NCBI RefSeq assembly: GCF_000213255.1
Contig: NC_015520.1
Location: forward strand, 2,411,349-2,475,348
Length of the DNA stretch: 64,000 nt
Direction: 5' to 3'
Source of the DNA: Mahella australiensis 50-1 BON
GTDB lineage: Bacteria > Bacillota > Clostridia > Mahellales > Mahellaceae
Position numbers and translations under genes: made by a program. Every line of letters begins with the position of its first letter. Position 1 is the first letter of the stretch. Shown here one piece after another: positions 53,974-63,892 of the stretch. A model generated the notes under the pieces. That model was not told the DNA's origin, did no database searches, and saw only the letters and a list, made by a program, of their open reading frames with translations.

Positions 53974-54705
53974 CTACCGCACAGAGATATTGAAATCGCG
54001 CAATATCTTTCTGGCAGCTTCGGCCTGCTCATCGGTGGGAACGGGCACGTCTTTCAACGGATAGTCCACACAAAGCTGTTCCCACTTATATACGCCCATA
54101 GTATGATACGGCAATATTTCCACCAATTCCACATTGGAAAGCCTAGATATAAATCGGCCTAGCGAGCGTATATCATCCGGATCATCGGTATAACCGGGTA
54201 CCAGCACGTAACGTATCCATGTCGGTATATGCAGCTCGCTCAGATGTTGCGCAAACGCCAGAGTCTTATCGTTGGACACTCCGGTTAGCTCAGTGTGTCT
54301 TACAGGATCAATCTCCTTTATATCCAGTAACACCAGATCGGTATACGGTAAAAATGTATCGGCTCTCTCTATATCTACAAATCCAGACGTATCCAAAGCC
54401 GTATGAATGCCCTCGGTCTTGCACCTGCGAAATAGCTCGGCCACAAATCGCCATTGCAGCGTAGGCTCGCCGCCCGTTAAAGTGACGCCTCCGCCAGAAT
54501 ACTTCATAAAATTCTTGTATTTTTTTATATCCTGCATCAATTCATCTACGCTCATAATGCGACCGTGGGACATATCCCACGTATCGCGATTATGGCAGTA
54601 TTTGCAGCGCAGCGGACAGCCCTGCATGAAAACCACATAGCGTATGCCGGGGCCGTCCACCGTCCCCATGGTCTCTATAGAGTGGATCCTTCCCTTTACG
54701 TCCAC
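53974..54705 (-). CDS. pflA: Pyruvate formate-lyase activating enzyme
   Basis: The 243-aa radical SAM protein has CPLRCKYCHNRD (C-x3-C-x2-C) near residue 30, YSGGGVTLTGGEPTLQ near 69, and LDTSGFVD. It makes the glycyl radical on PflB by using SAM and an iron-sulfur cluster. GTG starts directly after the pflB stop, with GAGG in the end of pflB, so the two are translationally linked. Confidence 0.95.
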   Translation of the reverse strand: MDVKGRIHSIETMGTVDGPGIRYVVFMQGCPLRCKYCHNRDTWDMSHGRIMSVDELMQDIKKYKNFMKYSGGGVTLTGGEPTLQWRFVAELFRRCKTEGIHTALDTSGFVDIERADTFLPYTDLVLLDIKEIDPVRHTELTGVSNDKTLAFAQHLSELHIPTWIRYVLVPGYTDDPDDIRSLGRFISRLSNVELVEILPYHTMGVYKWEQLCVDYPLKDVPVPTDEQAEAARKILRDFNISVR

Positions 54706-56922
54706 TTATTTTACCTCATGGAATGTACGGTTTATAACGTCGAGCTGCTGCTCACGCGTCAACTTGATGAAATTCACTGCGTAACCGGACACCCTTATAG
54801 TAAGCTGCGGATATTTCTCAGGATGATCCATGGCATCTAAAAGGGTTTCTCGGTCAAAGACATTGACGTTTATATGATGACCGTTTTGCGCAAAGTACGC
54901 CGAAAGCAGCGCCACGAGATTGCTCACGCGCTCTTCCTCATCCTTGCCCAGCGCTTTGGGCACTATGGAGAATGTATAGGATATACCGTCCTGGGCATAT
55001 TCATACGGCAACTTGGCGACGGAGCTCATCGAGGCTACCGCGCCTTTTTTATCACGGCCATGCATCGGGTTGGCTCCCGGAGCAAAAGGCTCTCCTTTTT
55101 TACGGCCATCAGGCGTATTACCGGTCTTTTTGCCGTATACCACGTTGGATGTAATGGTCAGTATAGACTGAGTATGCATAGCATGGCGATATGTGGTTTG
55201 CTTGCGCAGTTTGCCCATAAACCGTTGCACTATATCCACAGCTATATCGTCCACGCGATCGTCATTATTGCCGAACGTCGGAAATTCACCGTTTATCTCG
55301 AAATCCACCGCTATGCCGTCGTCGCTGCGTATAGGCTTTACTTTGGCATATTTTATAGCCGATAACGAATCGGCCACAACCGAAAGGCCGGCTATGCCAA
55401 ATGCCATAGTCCGCAGTATATCCTTATCGTGCAGAGCCATCTCTATGGCTTCATAGCTGTATTTATCGTGCATATAATGTATAACGTTCAAGGCGCCGAC
55501 ATATACCCTGGCCAGCCAATCCAGCATGGTGTCGAAACGCTCCATCACCTCATCGTAATCGAGATACTCGGATGTTATAGGTGCAAAGCGCGGCGCTACC
55601 TGCTGTCCGGACAGTTCGTCGCGCCCACCGTTTATAGCGTACAGCAACGCTTTGGCCAAATTAACCCTGGCACCGAAGAACTGCATCTGTTTACCCACAC
55701 GCATAGCCGATACACAGCACGCTATAGCATAATCGTCTCCCCAGTACTGGCGCATGAGATCATCGTTCTCATATTGTATAGCGCTTGTGTGTATGGATAA
55801 TCCTGCGCAATAGCGCTTAAAAGGCTCGGGCAGACGGTTAGACCACAGCACGGTAAGGTTGGGCTCGGGCGCCGGCCCCAGATTTTCTAACGTATGCAGC
55901 ATGCGGAAAGACGTCTTTGTAACCAGCGTGCGGCCATCCAAACCCATGCCGCCTATAGACTCGGTCACCCATACCGGATCGCCGCTGAAGAGCTCGTTAT
56001 AGCTAGGAGTGCGCAAAAACCTCACTATACGCAGTTTCATCACAAAGTGATCTATTAATTCCTGCGCCTCGCGTTCAGTTAAAATACCAGCTTTTACATC
56101 ATGGTCGATATATATATCCAAAAAAGTCGATACGCGGCCAAGGCTCATAGCGGCACCGTTTTGTTCCTTTATGGCGGCGAGGTACCCGAAATACAGCCAC
56201 TGCACGGCCTGGCGCGCATCCTGAGCCGGAGCAGATATGTCAAACCCATACGATGCAGCCATCTCCTTCAGCTCATTCAACGCCCGGATTTGATCGTTTA
56301 TTTCCTCCCGGGCGCGTATGACCTCCTGGTTTATATCGTTTACTTCAAGTTGTATAAGCTGTTGTTTCTTGTCTTCTATGAGCCTGTCCACACCATAGAG
56401 CGCTATGCGCCTGTAGTCGCCTATAATGCGACCGCGGCCGTAAGCATCGGGTAAACCGGTTATGATGCCGGCATGACGCGCCTTTCTCATCTCTGTGGTA
56501 TAGGCGTCATACACACCTTGATTATGAGTCTTTCTATATTGAGTGAATATCCTTTCCACCTCGGGGTCCAATTCGTAACCGTAGGCCTCGCATGCCTGTT
56601 TTACCATGCGTATGCCACCGAACGGCATTATGGCCCGTTTAAGCGGCTGGTCGGTCTGAAGCCCCACTATTTTCTCCAAATCCTTATCTATATAACCGGG
56701 CTTATGCGATGTGATGGTCGATACTGTCTTAGTATCTATGTCCAACACTCCGCCCTTCTCAGTTTCTTTTTTTAACAGCTCACTTATCTTATCCCAGAGC
56801 TTTTGCGTAGCGGCCGTAGGATCGGCCAGAAATGATTCATCGCCTTCATATGGCGTATAATTCAATTGTATAAAATCCCTTACATCTATATCGCGGCACC
56901 ATTTGCCTTCTATAAAATCCAT
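54706..56922 (-). CDS. pflB: Formate C-acetyltransferase (pyruvate formate-lyase)
   Basis: The 738-aa protein has the catalytic Cys pair in [12 protein letters not shown] near residue 403 and the glycyl radical motif RVSGYAVNF near 714. [15 protein letters not shown] and [13 protein letters not shown]-type sequence fit PFL rather than diol dehydratase or choline lyase. It splits pyruvate and CoA into acetyl-CoA and formate in anaerobic fermentation. A 13-bp perfect inverted repeat overlaps the start of transcription. pflA follows at once. Confidence 0.95.
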   Translation of the reverse strand: MDFIEGKWCRDIDVRDFIQLNYTPYEGDESFLADPTAATQKLWDKISELLKKETEKGGVLDIDTKTVSTITSHKPGYIDKDLEKIVGLQTDQPLKRAIMPFGGIRMVKQACEAYGYELDPEVERIFTQYRKTHNQGVYDAYTTEMRKARHAGIITGLPDAYGRGRIIGDYRRIALYGVDRLIEDKKQQLIQLEVNDINQEVIRAREEINDQIRALNELKEMAASYGFDISAPAQDARQAVQWLYFGYLAAIKEQNGAAMSLGRVSTFLDIYIDHDVKAGILTEREAQELIDHFVMKLRIVRFLRTPSYNELFSGDPVWVTESIGGMGLDGRTLVTKTSFRMLHTLENLGPAPEPNLTVLWSNRLPEPFKRYCAGLSIHTSAIQYENDDLMRQYWGDDYAIACCVSAMRVGKQMQFFGARVNLAKALLYAINGGRDELSGQQVAPRFAPITSEYLDYDEVMERFDTMLDWLARVYVGALNVIHYMHDKYSYEAIEMALHDKDILRTMAFGIAGLSVVADSLSAIKYAKVKPIRSDDGIAVDFEINGEFPTFGNNDDRVDDIAVDIVQRFMGKLRKQTTYRHAMHTQSILTITSNVVYGKKTGNTPDGRKKGEPFAPGANPMHGRDKKGAVASMSSVAKLPYEYAQDGISYTFSIVPKALGKDEEERVSNLVALLSAYFAQNGHHINVNVFDRETLLDAMDHPEKYPQLTIRVSGYAVNFIKLTREQQLDVINRTFHEVK

Positions 56923-56940
56923 CGAACATCAACCTTTCTT

Positions 56941-56974
56941 AATAAATACAAGTGGTTTACTTGTATTTATTATA
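56941..56974 (-). promoter_or_regulatory. Perfect inverted repeat at the pflB promoter
   Basis: AATAAATACAAGT-GGTTT-ACTTGTATTTATT (56941-56971) adjoins TATAAT (56974-56969) on the minus strand; it should cover the start of transcription. I see no good -35 box. It could be a repressor operator or a protective 5-prime hairpin. The rest of 56975-57154 shows nothing I can call. Confidence 0.65.
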
Positions 56975-57154
56975 CCACCGAATTGACGTATAATCCAGTT
57001 TTCAGCCAAAGTCTTAAAGTTGATTAAATTCGTACAATTTATACAATTCTTTATACATCATAAACCGAATATCGAGCTTCAAGGCGTCTGAAAGCCACCA
57101 CCACCGATGTCATCTATAATAAAAGCCGTTATGTTGAAATCCCTCGTAAAGCGT

Positions 57155-58813
57155 CTAACATCTCTTCCTCTGCACCTTATAGTTATTATATCCGCCCGAC
57201 AGGTTGTATACCTCTTTAAAACCCATCTGCAGCAATAGATTTTGCGCAGCATTGCCCGTCACGCCCCTGTTGCAGTAGGTCACAACAGGTATATTCTTGT
57301 CGAGTTTACCGGCCTCACTGCGAAGGTCCTCCAGCGGTATATTTACAGCGCCTTCGATATGCCCTTTCTCATACATTTCGGGCTCTCTTGTATCTATGAT
57401 CGTTACAGGCTCCCCGGCCATCTGGCGCTGTATCAGCTGGTCGGGCGTCATAAGAGGGCGCTGACGCTTTAATATACCCTCCAGTATCATACCGGTATAC
57501 ATAACCGGATCCTTTGCAGTGGAAAATGGCGGCGCATATGCCAGATCAAGATGGAATAAATCCTCAGCCTTTGCTCCAAACGTTATGGCCGTCACAAAAA
57601 CGTCTATGCGCTTGTCCACACCGCGAGGCCCCACTATCTGAGCGCCCAGGATTTTATGCGTCGTTTTATCGGCCACCGCCTTTATAACCATTTCCGCACT
57701 GTCTGGGTAATAATCGGCATGATCGTATTTTATATTATGGCACACTACCACGTCGTATCCCTGAGCTTTGGCTTCTTTTTCGGATAAGCCCGTTTGCGCC
57801 ACAGCCATATCAAATGTCTTGAATATGCCAGTACCCAATATACCTCGAAATTCGAGATCACCGCCGGTCATCTGATCGCCAGCTATGCGCCCCATCTTAT
57901 TGGCCGTCGAACCAAGCGGACGATACAGAGGTTTGCCGTTTATCACCGAAAATGCCTCGGCGCAATCTCCGGCAGCATATATATCCGGTACATTAGTTTG
58001 CATGCGCGTATCGACCGCTATAGCACCGGTAGGACCGAGGGCTATACCGGCTCTTTTAGCCAACTCAACCTCAGGCCTTATGCCTATGGCCATGATGACC
58101 ATATCGGTTTCAATCTCAATGCCACCGGCAAGGCGCACCGTATCGACCTCCTCATCACCGAGCAGTTCCTCTACCGCATGGCCGAGATACAGCTTCACGC
58201 CGTTTCGTTCAAGGTACTGCTGCACATATATGGCCATATCAGGGTCTAGCGGCGTCATCACCTGCGGCGCCATATCGGCCAAATCCACCGCTATGCCTCG
58301 GTGAACAAGATTTTCGGCCATCTCCAGCCCGATAAAACCGCCGCCTATTATAACGGCATGCCTCGGCTGTTTTTGTTGAATAAATTCATTTATGGCATCG
58401 GCATGAGCCACGTTTCTCAAAGGAAATACGTTGGGCTTGTCTATGCCGGGTATGGGCGGCATGATAGGATGTGCACCGGTGGCTATGAGCAGCTTATCAT
58501 ATCTATCCTCGAATTGTTCTCCTGTGGCCATATTCACTATGCTCAGGGTTTTAGATGCCGTATCTATATCGGCTACCGAATGCCCGGTAAATACGTCGAT
58601 ATTATACCGTTGTTTGAAGAAAGCCTCATCGCGTGGCGTAAGTTTAGCGCGTTCTTTGACGACCCCACCTATGTAATAGGGCAGCCCGCACCCGGAATAC
58701 GATATATCTCTATCCTTCTCATATATGACTATCTCAGCGCTTTCATCATTGCGCCTCGCTTTAGCTGCAGCCGACGTGCCGGCTGCCACAGAACCTATAA
58801 CTACTATCCTCAT
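57155..58813 (-). CDS. CoA-disulfide reductase with C-terminal rhodanese domain
   Basis: The 552-aa protein has an FAD motif (VVIGSVAAGTSAAAKARR), the single active Cys in ISYSGCGLPYYIGG near residue 43, NAD-binding VIIGGGFIGLEMAENL near 151, and VPDIYAAGDCAE. From about residue 460 a rhodanese domain follows with Cys in VTYCNRGVTG. The arrangement matches CoADR-RHD proteins, which reduce CoA-disulfide, CoA-persulfide or polysulfide using NAD(P)H. It aids redox and sulfur balance. The start has GGAGGAG upstream. Confidence 0.92.
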   Translation of the reverse strand: MRIVVIGSVAAGTSAAAKARRNDESAEIVIYEKDRDISYSGCGLPYYIGGVVKERAKLTPRDEAFFKQRYNIDVFTGHSVADIDTASKTLSIVNMATGEQFEDRYDKLLIATGAHPIMPPIPGIDKPNVFPLRNVAHADAINEFIQQKQPRHAVIIGGGFIGLEMAENLVHRGIAVDLADMAPQVMTPLDPDMAIYVQQYLERNGVKLYLGHAVEELLGDEEVDTVRLAGGIEIETDMVIMAIGIRPEVELAKRAGIALGPTGAIAVDTRMQTNVPDIYAAGDCAEAFSVINGKPLYRPLGSTANKMGRIAGDQMTGGDLEFRGILGTGIFKTFDMAVAQTGLSEKEAKAQGYDVVVCHNIKYDHADYYPDSAEMVIKAVADKTTHKILGAQIVGPRGVDKRIDVFVTAITFGAKAEDLFHLDLAYAPPFSTAKDPVMYTGMILEGILKRQRPLMTPDQLIQRQMAGEPVTIIDTREPEMYEKGHIEGAVNIPLEDLRSEAGKLDKNIPVVTYCNRGVTGNAAQNLLLQMGFKEVYNLSGGYNNYKVQRKRC

Positions 58814-58831
58814 GATTTTTCTCCTCCGTAT

Positions 58832-59052
58832 CTACTTTTTCTTTCCTTCGAAAAACGACAGTATTAACGAGAGCATCGACAGAACTATGGCGGCATATAG
58901 CCAGCCGCGATTATTATCCACCGGGCAAACGCCGGCCGGTAGATTTCGATATGCAATATATACCGAAAACAACGCATATACCGCAACCGCCATAGCCAGT
59001 ATAAAGAATATATTGCTTATAACTCGGACTATATTATGCTTTATCGAGCATC
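58832..59052 (-). pseudogene. Small two-helix membrane protein, start apparently frameshifted
   Basis: One minus-strand frame reads VRVISNIFFILAMAVAVYAL, then YIAYRNLPAGVCPVDNN, RGWLYAAIVLSMLSLILSFF and EGKKK before a TAG at 58832: two membrane helices joined by a polar loop. No start codon leads it. GAGGGTGATG lies just upstream, near 59052, in another frame that stops after five codons, so one base appears gained or lost between them. It ends 18 bases before the CoADR start. I recognise no family. Confidence 0.5.
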
Positions 59053-59158
59053 ACCCTCTGCTATGCGTAATTATATCACTACGGCGATAATAATTATCAG
59101 ATACTATTTATTATACAACAATTATGGCCGGGCTACAAGCATCATAAAAAATAATGAA

Positions 59159-60058
59159 TTAAGAAAACCAATCCGATGACATTGAAACATTGGATTTTCG
59201 GCGAAATTCACTCGGTGAAAGGCCTGTATATTTTTTAAATAAATAAGAGAAATATTGCCGGCTGTTTATACCCACCATAAGGCATAAATCGGTCAAAGGA
59301 ATGTCGGTTTTTCGCAGCAATAGCTTTGCCTTATCTATGCGCAATTTGTTGAGATGATCCATAGGAGTATGGCCGATGGTCTGCTTAAATATTTTTTGAA
59401 AATATCTCGTGCTTATACTCAAAGCCACGGCTATGTCATCTACCGAAATATCTTCCGAATAATGCCTGCGCATATAATCCAAACTTTTATTAACATATAC
59501 ATTAGCAGGGCTATGATCAGCCGTTTGCCCTGCACAATATATCCGCGATATTTTGAGCATGAGTTCCAATACCATAAGGGCTAAAAGAAGGTTTTTACTT
59601 GCATCATCGGACTCCAATTCCCGAATGATATCCCGAACAGTCGCATAAAGTGTCTCGGAATCGCTTAAATGGAAAAATTCATTATCGCTGTTCAAGAGCC
59701 CTCTTATCTCCATGGATAACGCCCATAGATCGCTTATAGAGCACGGTACATCATTGCTTGGACAAAATATAAATTCCATATTGGCCACACGGCAGTTTCT
59801 ACCCCTCTCCACGTACAGACGATGAGGTATGCCACCGTTTATCAGCACGAATTCTCCCGCCGATAATGTCATGCTATGTTCCATTATAGAGACCGTGCAT
59901 TTGCCTTTGCTAACATACATGAGTTCTATACTTTTATGTTGATGCATTGGCATATCAAAGCCCTGCACAAATTCTACATCATAATAATTTTCAAAATTAG
60001 GTGCAACCTTTATATTATGCAATAATTCGCTATATAGATCATGGATGTATGCTGCCAT
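59159..60058 (-). CDS. AraC-family transcriptional regulator
   Basis: The 299-aa protein has an N-terminal cupin part (FVQGFDMPMHQHKSIELMYV with HQH) and a C-terminal double helix-turn-helix (ISVDDIAVALSISTRYFQKI, IPLTDLCLMVGINSRQYFSY) ending KKYTGLSPSEFRRK. The ATG at 60058 follows GAGGTG. It is divergent from the GH4 gene and probably controls it in response to a sugar. Confidence 0.92.
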   Translation of the reverse strand: MAAYIHDLYSELLHNIKVAPNFENYYDVEFVQGFDMPMHQHKSIELMYVSKGKCTVSIMEHSMTLSAGEFVLINGGIPHRLYVERGRNCRVANMEFIFCPSNDVPCSISDLWALSMEIRGLLNSDNEFFHLSDSETLYATVRDIIRELESDDASKNLLLALMVLELMLKISRIYCAGQTADHSPANVYVNKSLDYMRRHYSEDISVDDIAVALSISTRYFQKIFKQTIGHTPMDHLNKLRIDKAKLLLRKTDIPLTDLCLMVGINSRQYFSYLFKKYTGLSPSEFRRKSNVSMSSDWFS

Positions 60059-60209
60059 AATCAATCACCTCAGACTTACTGTTGATATTATATCACATGA
60101 CGCAATTTATTTCTTTTGATTTATCCAAAAGGACGCTATATCTTAAATCCATCGATAGCGCTTTTGATATAATGAAACAAAGATAAATTATTGGATGGAG
60201 AAATTTTTT

Positions 60210-61700
60210 ATGGCTTTTAAGGCAGCTTTTATCGGTGCCGGCAGCATCGGCTTTACGCGCGGACTGCTGCGCGATCTCTTATCGGTACCGGAGTTCAACG
60301 ATGCACAAATCGCTTTTACTGACATAAACCAGCGCAATCTCGATATGGTAACGCAGTTATGCCAGCGGGATATAACTGAGAACGGATGCAAGGCTACACT
60401 TACAGCCACGCTGGATCGCCGCGAGGCGTTAAAAGATGCCAAATATGTGTTCAACGTGGTGCGTATAGGTGGATTGGAAGCCTTTCAGATGGACATAGAC
60501 ATACCGCTTAAATACGGTATAGACCAGTGCGTAGGCGATACCCTGTGCGCCGGCGGCATCATGTACGGGCAGCGCGGCATACCGGCCGTATTGGATTTTT
60601 GCAAGGACATACGAGAGGTCAGCGCACCGGATTGCTTATTGCTCAATTACGCCAATCCAAATGCCATGATAACATGGGCTTGCAACAAATATGGCGGTGT
60701 AAAAACCATCGGTTTGTGTCACGGTGTCCAAGGCGGACATCAACAGATAGCTGAGGTACTAGGCCTGAAACCCGAAGAGGTGGACATCATATGCGCCGGC
60801 ATAAACCACATGACCTGGTACATACAGGTCAAACATAAAGGGGAAGATATGACAGGCAAGCTACTGGAAGCGTTCGAAAAACATCCCGTCTATAGCAAGA
60901 CCGAAAAGGTCCGCATCGATATATTGCGCAGATTTGGATATTACAGCACTGAATCCAACGGCCATTTAAGCGAGTATGTACCATGGTATCGCAAGAGACC
61001 GGACGAGATAAAAGATTGGATCGACTTAAGCAGTTGGATCAACGGCGAAACTGGCGGATATCTACGCGTATGCACAGAAGGTCGCAACTGGTTTGAAACC
61101 GATTTCCCCAATTGGCTAAAAGAGCCTCCGCTCGTATACGATCAATCTCACCGCAGCAAAGAACACGGCTCTTATATAATAGAAGGCCTGGAAACCGGGC
61201 GCACCTATCGCGGCCATTTTAATGTGGTAAACCAGCATACCATCACCAATCTGCCCCCTGATGCAATAGTGGAGGTACCGGGCTACGTAGATTACAATGG
61301 CATAAATATACCGCGTATAGGCGATTTGCCGCTCGGATGTGCGGCCATGTGCAACTCCAATATATCAGTGCAGCGCATGGCTGTAGAAGCAGCAGTGCAC
61401 GGCGACGACATGCTATTGCGCCAGGCTATGCTGATGGACCCTTTGGTAGGCGCTGTATGCAATCCACCCGAGGTATGGCAACTGGTAGATGAAATGCTGG
61501 TGGCAGAGGCACAATGGTTGCCACAATACAAAGAAGCTATAGATAAGGCCAAGCAAAGGCTCTCATCTGGCAATTTGATAAAAACGAAGGATTACCGCGG
61601 CGCAGCCAGGCTAAAAGTAAAAACAGTAGAGGAAATGGCCCAGGATCGTAAAGCGGCTACCAAAAATGCGGCAGCTGCCGATAAGGCCGCTAAAGAATAG
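60210..61700 (+). CDS. GH4 glycosidase, alpha-galactosidase type
   Basis: The 496-aa protein has the NAD-binding GAGSIGFTRGLLRDLL near residue 8, NYANPNAMITWA, the metal-ligand Cys and His in IGLCHGVQGG and GINHMTWYI. GH4 enzymes use NAD and manganese in an oxidation-elimination mechanism. CHGVQGG resembles MelA (alpha-galactosidase) or alpha-glucuronidase-type members; the substrate is not certain. The ATG at 60210 has TGGAG nine bases before it; ATG 60195 has none. Divergent from an AraC gene. Confidence 0.9.
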   Translation: MAFKAAFIGAGSIGFTRGLLRDLLSVPEFNDAQIAFTDINQRNLDMVTQLCQRDITENGCKATLTATLDRREALKDAKYVFNVVRIGGLEAFQMDIDIPLKYGIDQCVGDTLCAGGIMYGQRGIPAVLDFCKDIREVSAPDCLLLNYANPNAMITWACNKYGGVKTIGLCHGVQGGHQQIAEVLGLKPEEVDIICAGINHMTWYIQVKHKGEDMTGKLLEAFEKHPVYSKTEKVRIDILRRFGYYSTESNGHLSEYVPWYRKRPDEIKDWIDLSSWINGETGGYLRVCTEGRNWFETDFPNWLKEPPLVYDQSHRSKEHGSYIIEGLETGRTYRGHFNVVNQHTITNLPPDAIVEVPGYVDYNGINIPRIGDLPLGCAAMCNSNISVQRMAVEAAVHGDDMLLRQAMLMDPLVGAVCNPPEVWQLVDEMLVAEAQWLPQYKEAIDKAKQRLSSGNLIKTKDYRGAARLKVKTVEEMAQDRKAATKNAAAADKAAKE

Positions 61701-61726
61701 CATCTGCAACTATATAGAGCCTGCGT

Positions 61727-61850
61727 CTGCTTATGGCCTGAAATATATGCTTCGCTACGGCTGCGAAGTAGACCATTACGCAATGAAAGATTGCTGCGGT
61801 CCTACTCTTCAAAAGTCCGCCTAGCATATATTTCGGGCTTTTTACAACAC
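61727..61850. terminator. Large branched hairpin between convergent genes
   Basis: GCCTGAAATATATGCT pairs with AGCATATATTTCGGGC (one mismatch), and inside GTAGACC...GGTCCTAC and GCAAT/ATTGC form further stems. TTTTT follows on the plus strand. It lies between the GH4 gene and the ABC-2 gene and may end both transcripts, or be a foldback element. Confidence 0.6.
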
Positions 61851-61887
61851 AATGATGCGGTGGCATACTTTATGATTATCTTTTTGC

Positions 61888-62571
61888 CTAGGAGATGTAA
61901 GATTTACGTTTGAATACACGCAATGATGCCGCCCAACACGCAGCGTAAATCAATGGGCCTACCAGTAAAAAGGCAAATGGCGTATATGGCTGGTCTAGAA
62001 GTTTTATAGCATCTTTTATATACTCCGCTGCCGCAGTACCTTGAATAAGAGAAGGTCCGAGTGAGATCGCAAGTATTAGAATAATCACAATAAAAGACAT
62101 ATACTGCCTCGATTTTGCAGGTCCAACACAGAAAAAAAGCAACAGCAATATACCACAATATGCTAAGTTGACGCTAACCAATATCAGTATATTCATTATA
62201 ATATCCATAAGGGATATGTTCTGAGGTGTAACTATACCTATTACACCCAACAATATAAATGAAACAACAAAAGACAACACATCCAATACTATGACTGTAA
62301 CAAATTTATTGTCTACAATCATAGATTCTTTGAGAGGTAATGTCTTCATAAAATATATACCCTTGTATTTATCTTCATTATATAAAATCTGTTGTACGAT
62401 AGCGTAAACAGCCATCAAACCATAAAGATATACAAGAACGTTTGTTATATAATTGCTTTTCCCATGTAAATTGCTCAAGATGGCTATCAACGCGAAGAAA
62501 CCCCATATAGCTAAAACCTGCATTATCGATTTGCGGACCTGATATAAGTCCTTATATACCAGTGCCAACAT
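61888..62571 (-). CDS. ABC-2 type permease
   Basis: The 227-aa protein has about six hydrophobic segments and the phrase YNEDKYKGIYFMKTLPL-KESMIVDNKFV seen in ABC-2 permeases of the YtrC/ABC2_membrane_5 group. It forms an exporter or stress-response transporter with the ATPase whose stop TAA overlaps its ATG. Substrate unknown; homologues act in cell-wall antibiotic response. Confidence 0.85.
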   Translation of the reverse strand: MLALVYKDLYQVRKSIMQVLAIWGFFALIAILSNLHGKSNYITNVLVYLYGLMAVYAIVQQILYNEDKYKGIYFMKTLPLKESMIVDNKFVTVIVLDVLSFVVSFILLGVIGIVTPQNISLMDIIMNILILVSVNLAYCGILLLLFFCVGPAKSRQYMSFIVIILILAISLGPSLIQGTAAAEYIKDAIKLLDQPYTPFAFLLVGPLIYAACWAASLRVFKRKSYIS

Positions 62572-63443
62572 TAATATATCTCTCCTTTCACATAAGCCAG
62601 CATTATATCGCTGAGGTCCATTCCATAGGCCTCAGGATCCTTAGCGGCGATATTCTTATACATCCTCCTGAATGCCGGAAAATCGGCTGTAACCGCCATA
62701 CATTCGTCGCCTACACTTTTATGGGCAATAAATAGATTCGCAGATAGCTTATTAAACTCAGCGGTTCTAATGTGAACCTTTTTAATTTTGGCTATAATGT
62801 CATCCTTTTCTGCGGATACCAGTATCCGTCCATCATTTATCAACACTATATAATCTGCTACTTTATCCAGGTCTTCAGTTATGTGCGTGGAAAATAATAT
62901 CGAACGCTTTCCATCCTCTATGAACTTGGCTAAAAGCTTAAGTATATCGCGACGTATCACGGGATCCAGACCCGATGTAGGTTCATCCAATATGAGCAGG
63001 TCAGGTTTATGCGCCATAGCCAGCGCTAAAGCAAATTTAACACGGTTCCCTTTGGATAGATCACCTACTTTTTTATTTTCATCTATATCAAATTGTTTTA
63101 TAAGATCAATATAGGTTTTATTATCCCAGCTCGGATAAAATTTGCTCACAAGATCAGCGGTCCATTTCACGCTCATCTCGTCGTAAAACGGCTGCTCCTC
63201 GCCCACATATCCTATACGTTGTTTTATCAGCACCTCATTTTCTTCATTCCAGCGCATGCCGAATAGCTTTATATCACCCTTATCTGGAGCTACGATATTC
63301 ATCAGCAGTTTTATAGTAGTAGTCTTACCCGCTCCATTGGGACCTATAAGCCCCATTATGTAGCCTTCTGGCAATACAATGTCGACATCTTTTAACTCAA
63401 ACTTCTGATATTTCTTGCATAATCCTTTAGCTTCTACTATCAT
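62571..63443 (-). CDS. ABC transporter ATP-binding protein (YtrB-like)
   Basis: The 290-aa protein has Walker A GPNGAGKTTT near residue 33, the signature DLSKGNRVKFALA near 133 and Walker B LLILDEPTSGLDP near 150. The signature LSKGN differs from the common LSGGQ, as in the YtrB group. A C-terminal extension of about 70 residues follows. It overlaps both neighbours, GntR gene (4 bases) and permease. The ATG has GGAGG upstream. Confidence 0.9.
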   Translation of the reverse strand: MIVEAKGLCKKYQKFELKDVDIVLPEGYIMGLIGPNGAGKTTTIKLLMNIVAPDKGDIKLFGMRWNEENEVLIKQRIGYVGEEQPFYDEMSVKWTADLVSKFYPSWDNKTYIDLIKQFDIDENKKVGDLSKGNRVKFALALAMAHKPDLLILDEPTSGLDPVIRRDILKLLAKFIEDGKRSILFSTHITEDLDKVADYIVLINDGRILVSAEKDDIIAKIKKVHIRTAEFNKLSANLFIAHKSVGDECMAVTADFPAFRRMYKNIAAKDPEAYGMDLSDIMLAYVKGEIY

Positions 63444-63820
63444 CCCTTATCCTCCTTGAATAACTCCTTTATCAGTCCTAATATTTCTTCACCTTTAAGG
63501 CCGAGCGCTCGGCATTTTTCCACGGCTTCGGACAATATCTCCTCGGCCTGCTTATGCCGCATATCGTCTAATTGTGGTGCCGATATGCGAGCGGCAAATG
63601 TCCCCAAACCCTGCCGGGTATAGATATAACCCTCACGCTCCAGATCATCGTATGCGCGCTTAACCGTTATAACGCTAGTCAAAAGCTGCTGTGCGAGCTG
63701 GCGTATGGAGGGAAGTTCTTGCCCCGGCGCTATGGTACCATCCATTATCTGCACTTTTATCTGATCTGCGATCTGCTGATACAACGGCCTTATATCTTCC
63801 TGCGATAGATGGATATACAT
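63440..63820 (-). CDS. GntR-family regulator, YtrA subfamily
   Basis: The 126-aa protein has a winged helix (PLYQQIADQIKVQIMDG, LPSIRQLAQQLLTSVITVKRAY with EREGYIYTRQGLGTF) and only a short C-terminal part, as in YtrA-type regulators of ABC-2 operons. The ATG at 63820 follows GAGGTGG. It should bind the long palindrome in front of its own gene and repress the operon until an inducer, in homologues a cell-wall antibiotic, relieves it. Confidence 0.92.
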   Translation of the reverse strand: MYIHLSQEDIRPLYQQIADQIKVQIMDGTIAPGQELPSIRQLAQQLLTSVITVKRAYDDLEREGYIYTRQGLGTFAARISAPQLDDMRHKQAEEILSEAVEKCRALGLKGEEILGLIKELFKEDKG

Positions 63821-63836
63821 ATACCACCTCACTCAT

Positions 63837-63892
63837 GTTATACTGTTTATATTCAATATATACAGTATAACACTAAAATATACATTCGTCAA
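63837..63892 (-). promoter_or_regulatory. Promoter and near-perfect 35-bp palindromic operator of the GntR operon
   Basis: TTGACG (63892-63887), 17-base spacer and TATACT (63869-63864). A palindrome spans 63837-63871, with outer arms GTTATACTGT/ACAGTATAAC and inner TATATT-C-AATATA, only one mismatched pair. It covers the -10 box and the start of transcription, so autorepression is expected. From 63893 to 64000 I see nothing else. Confidence 0.85.
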
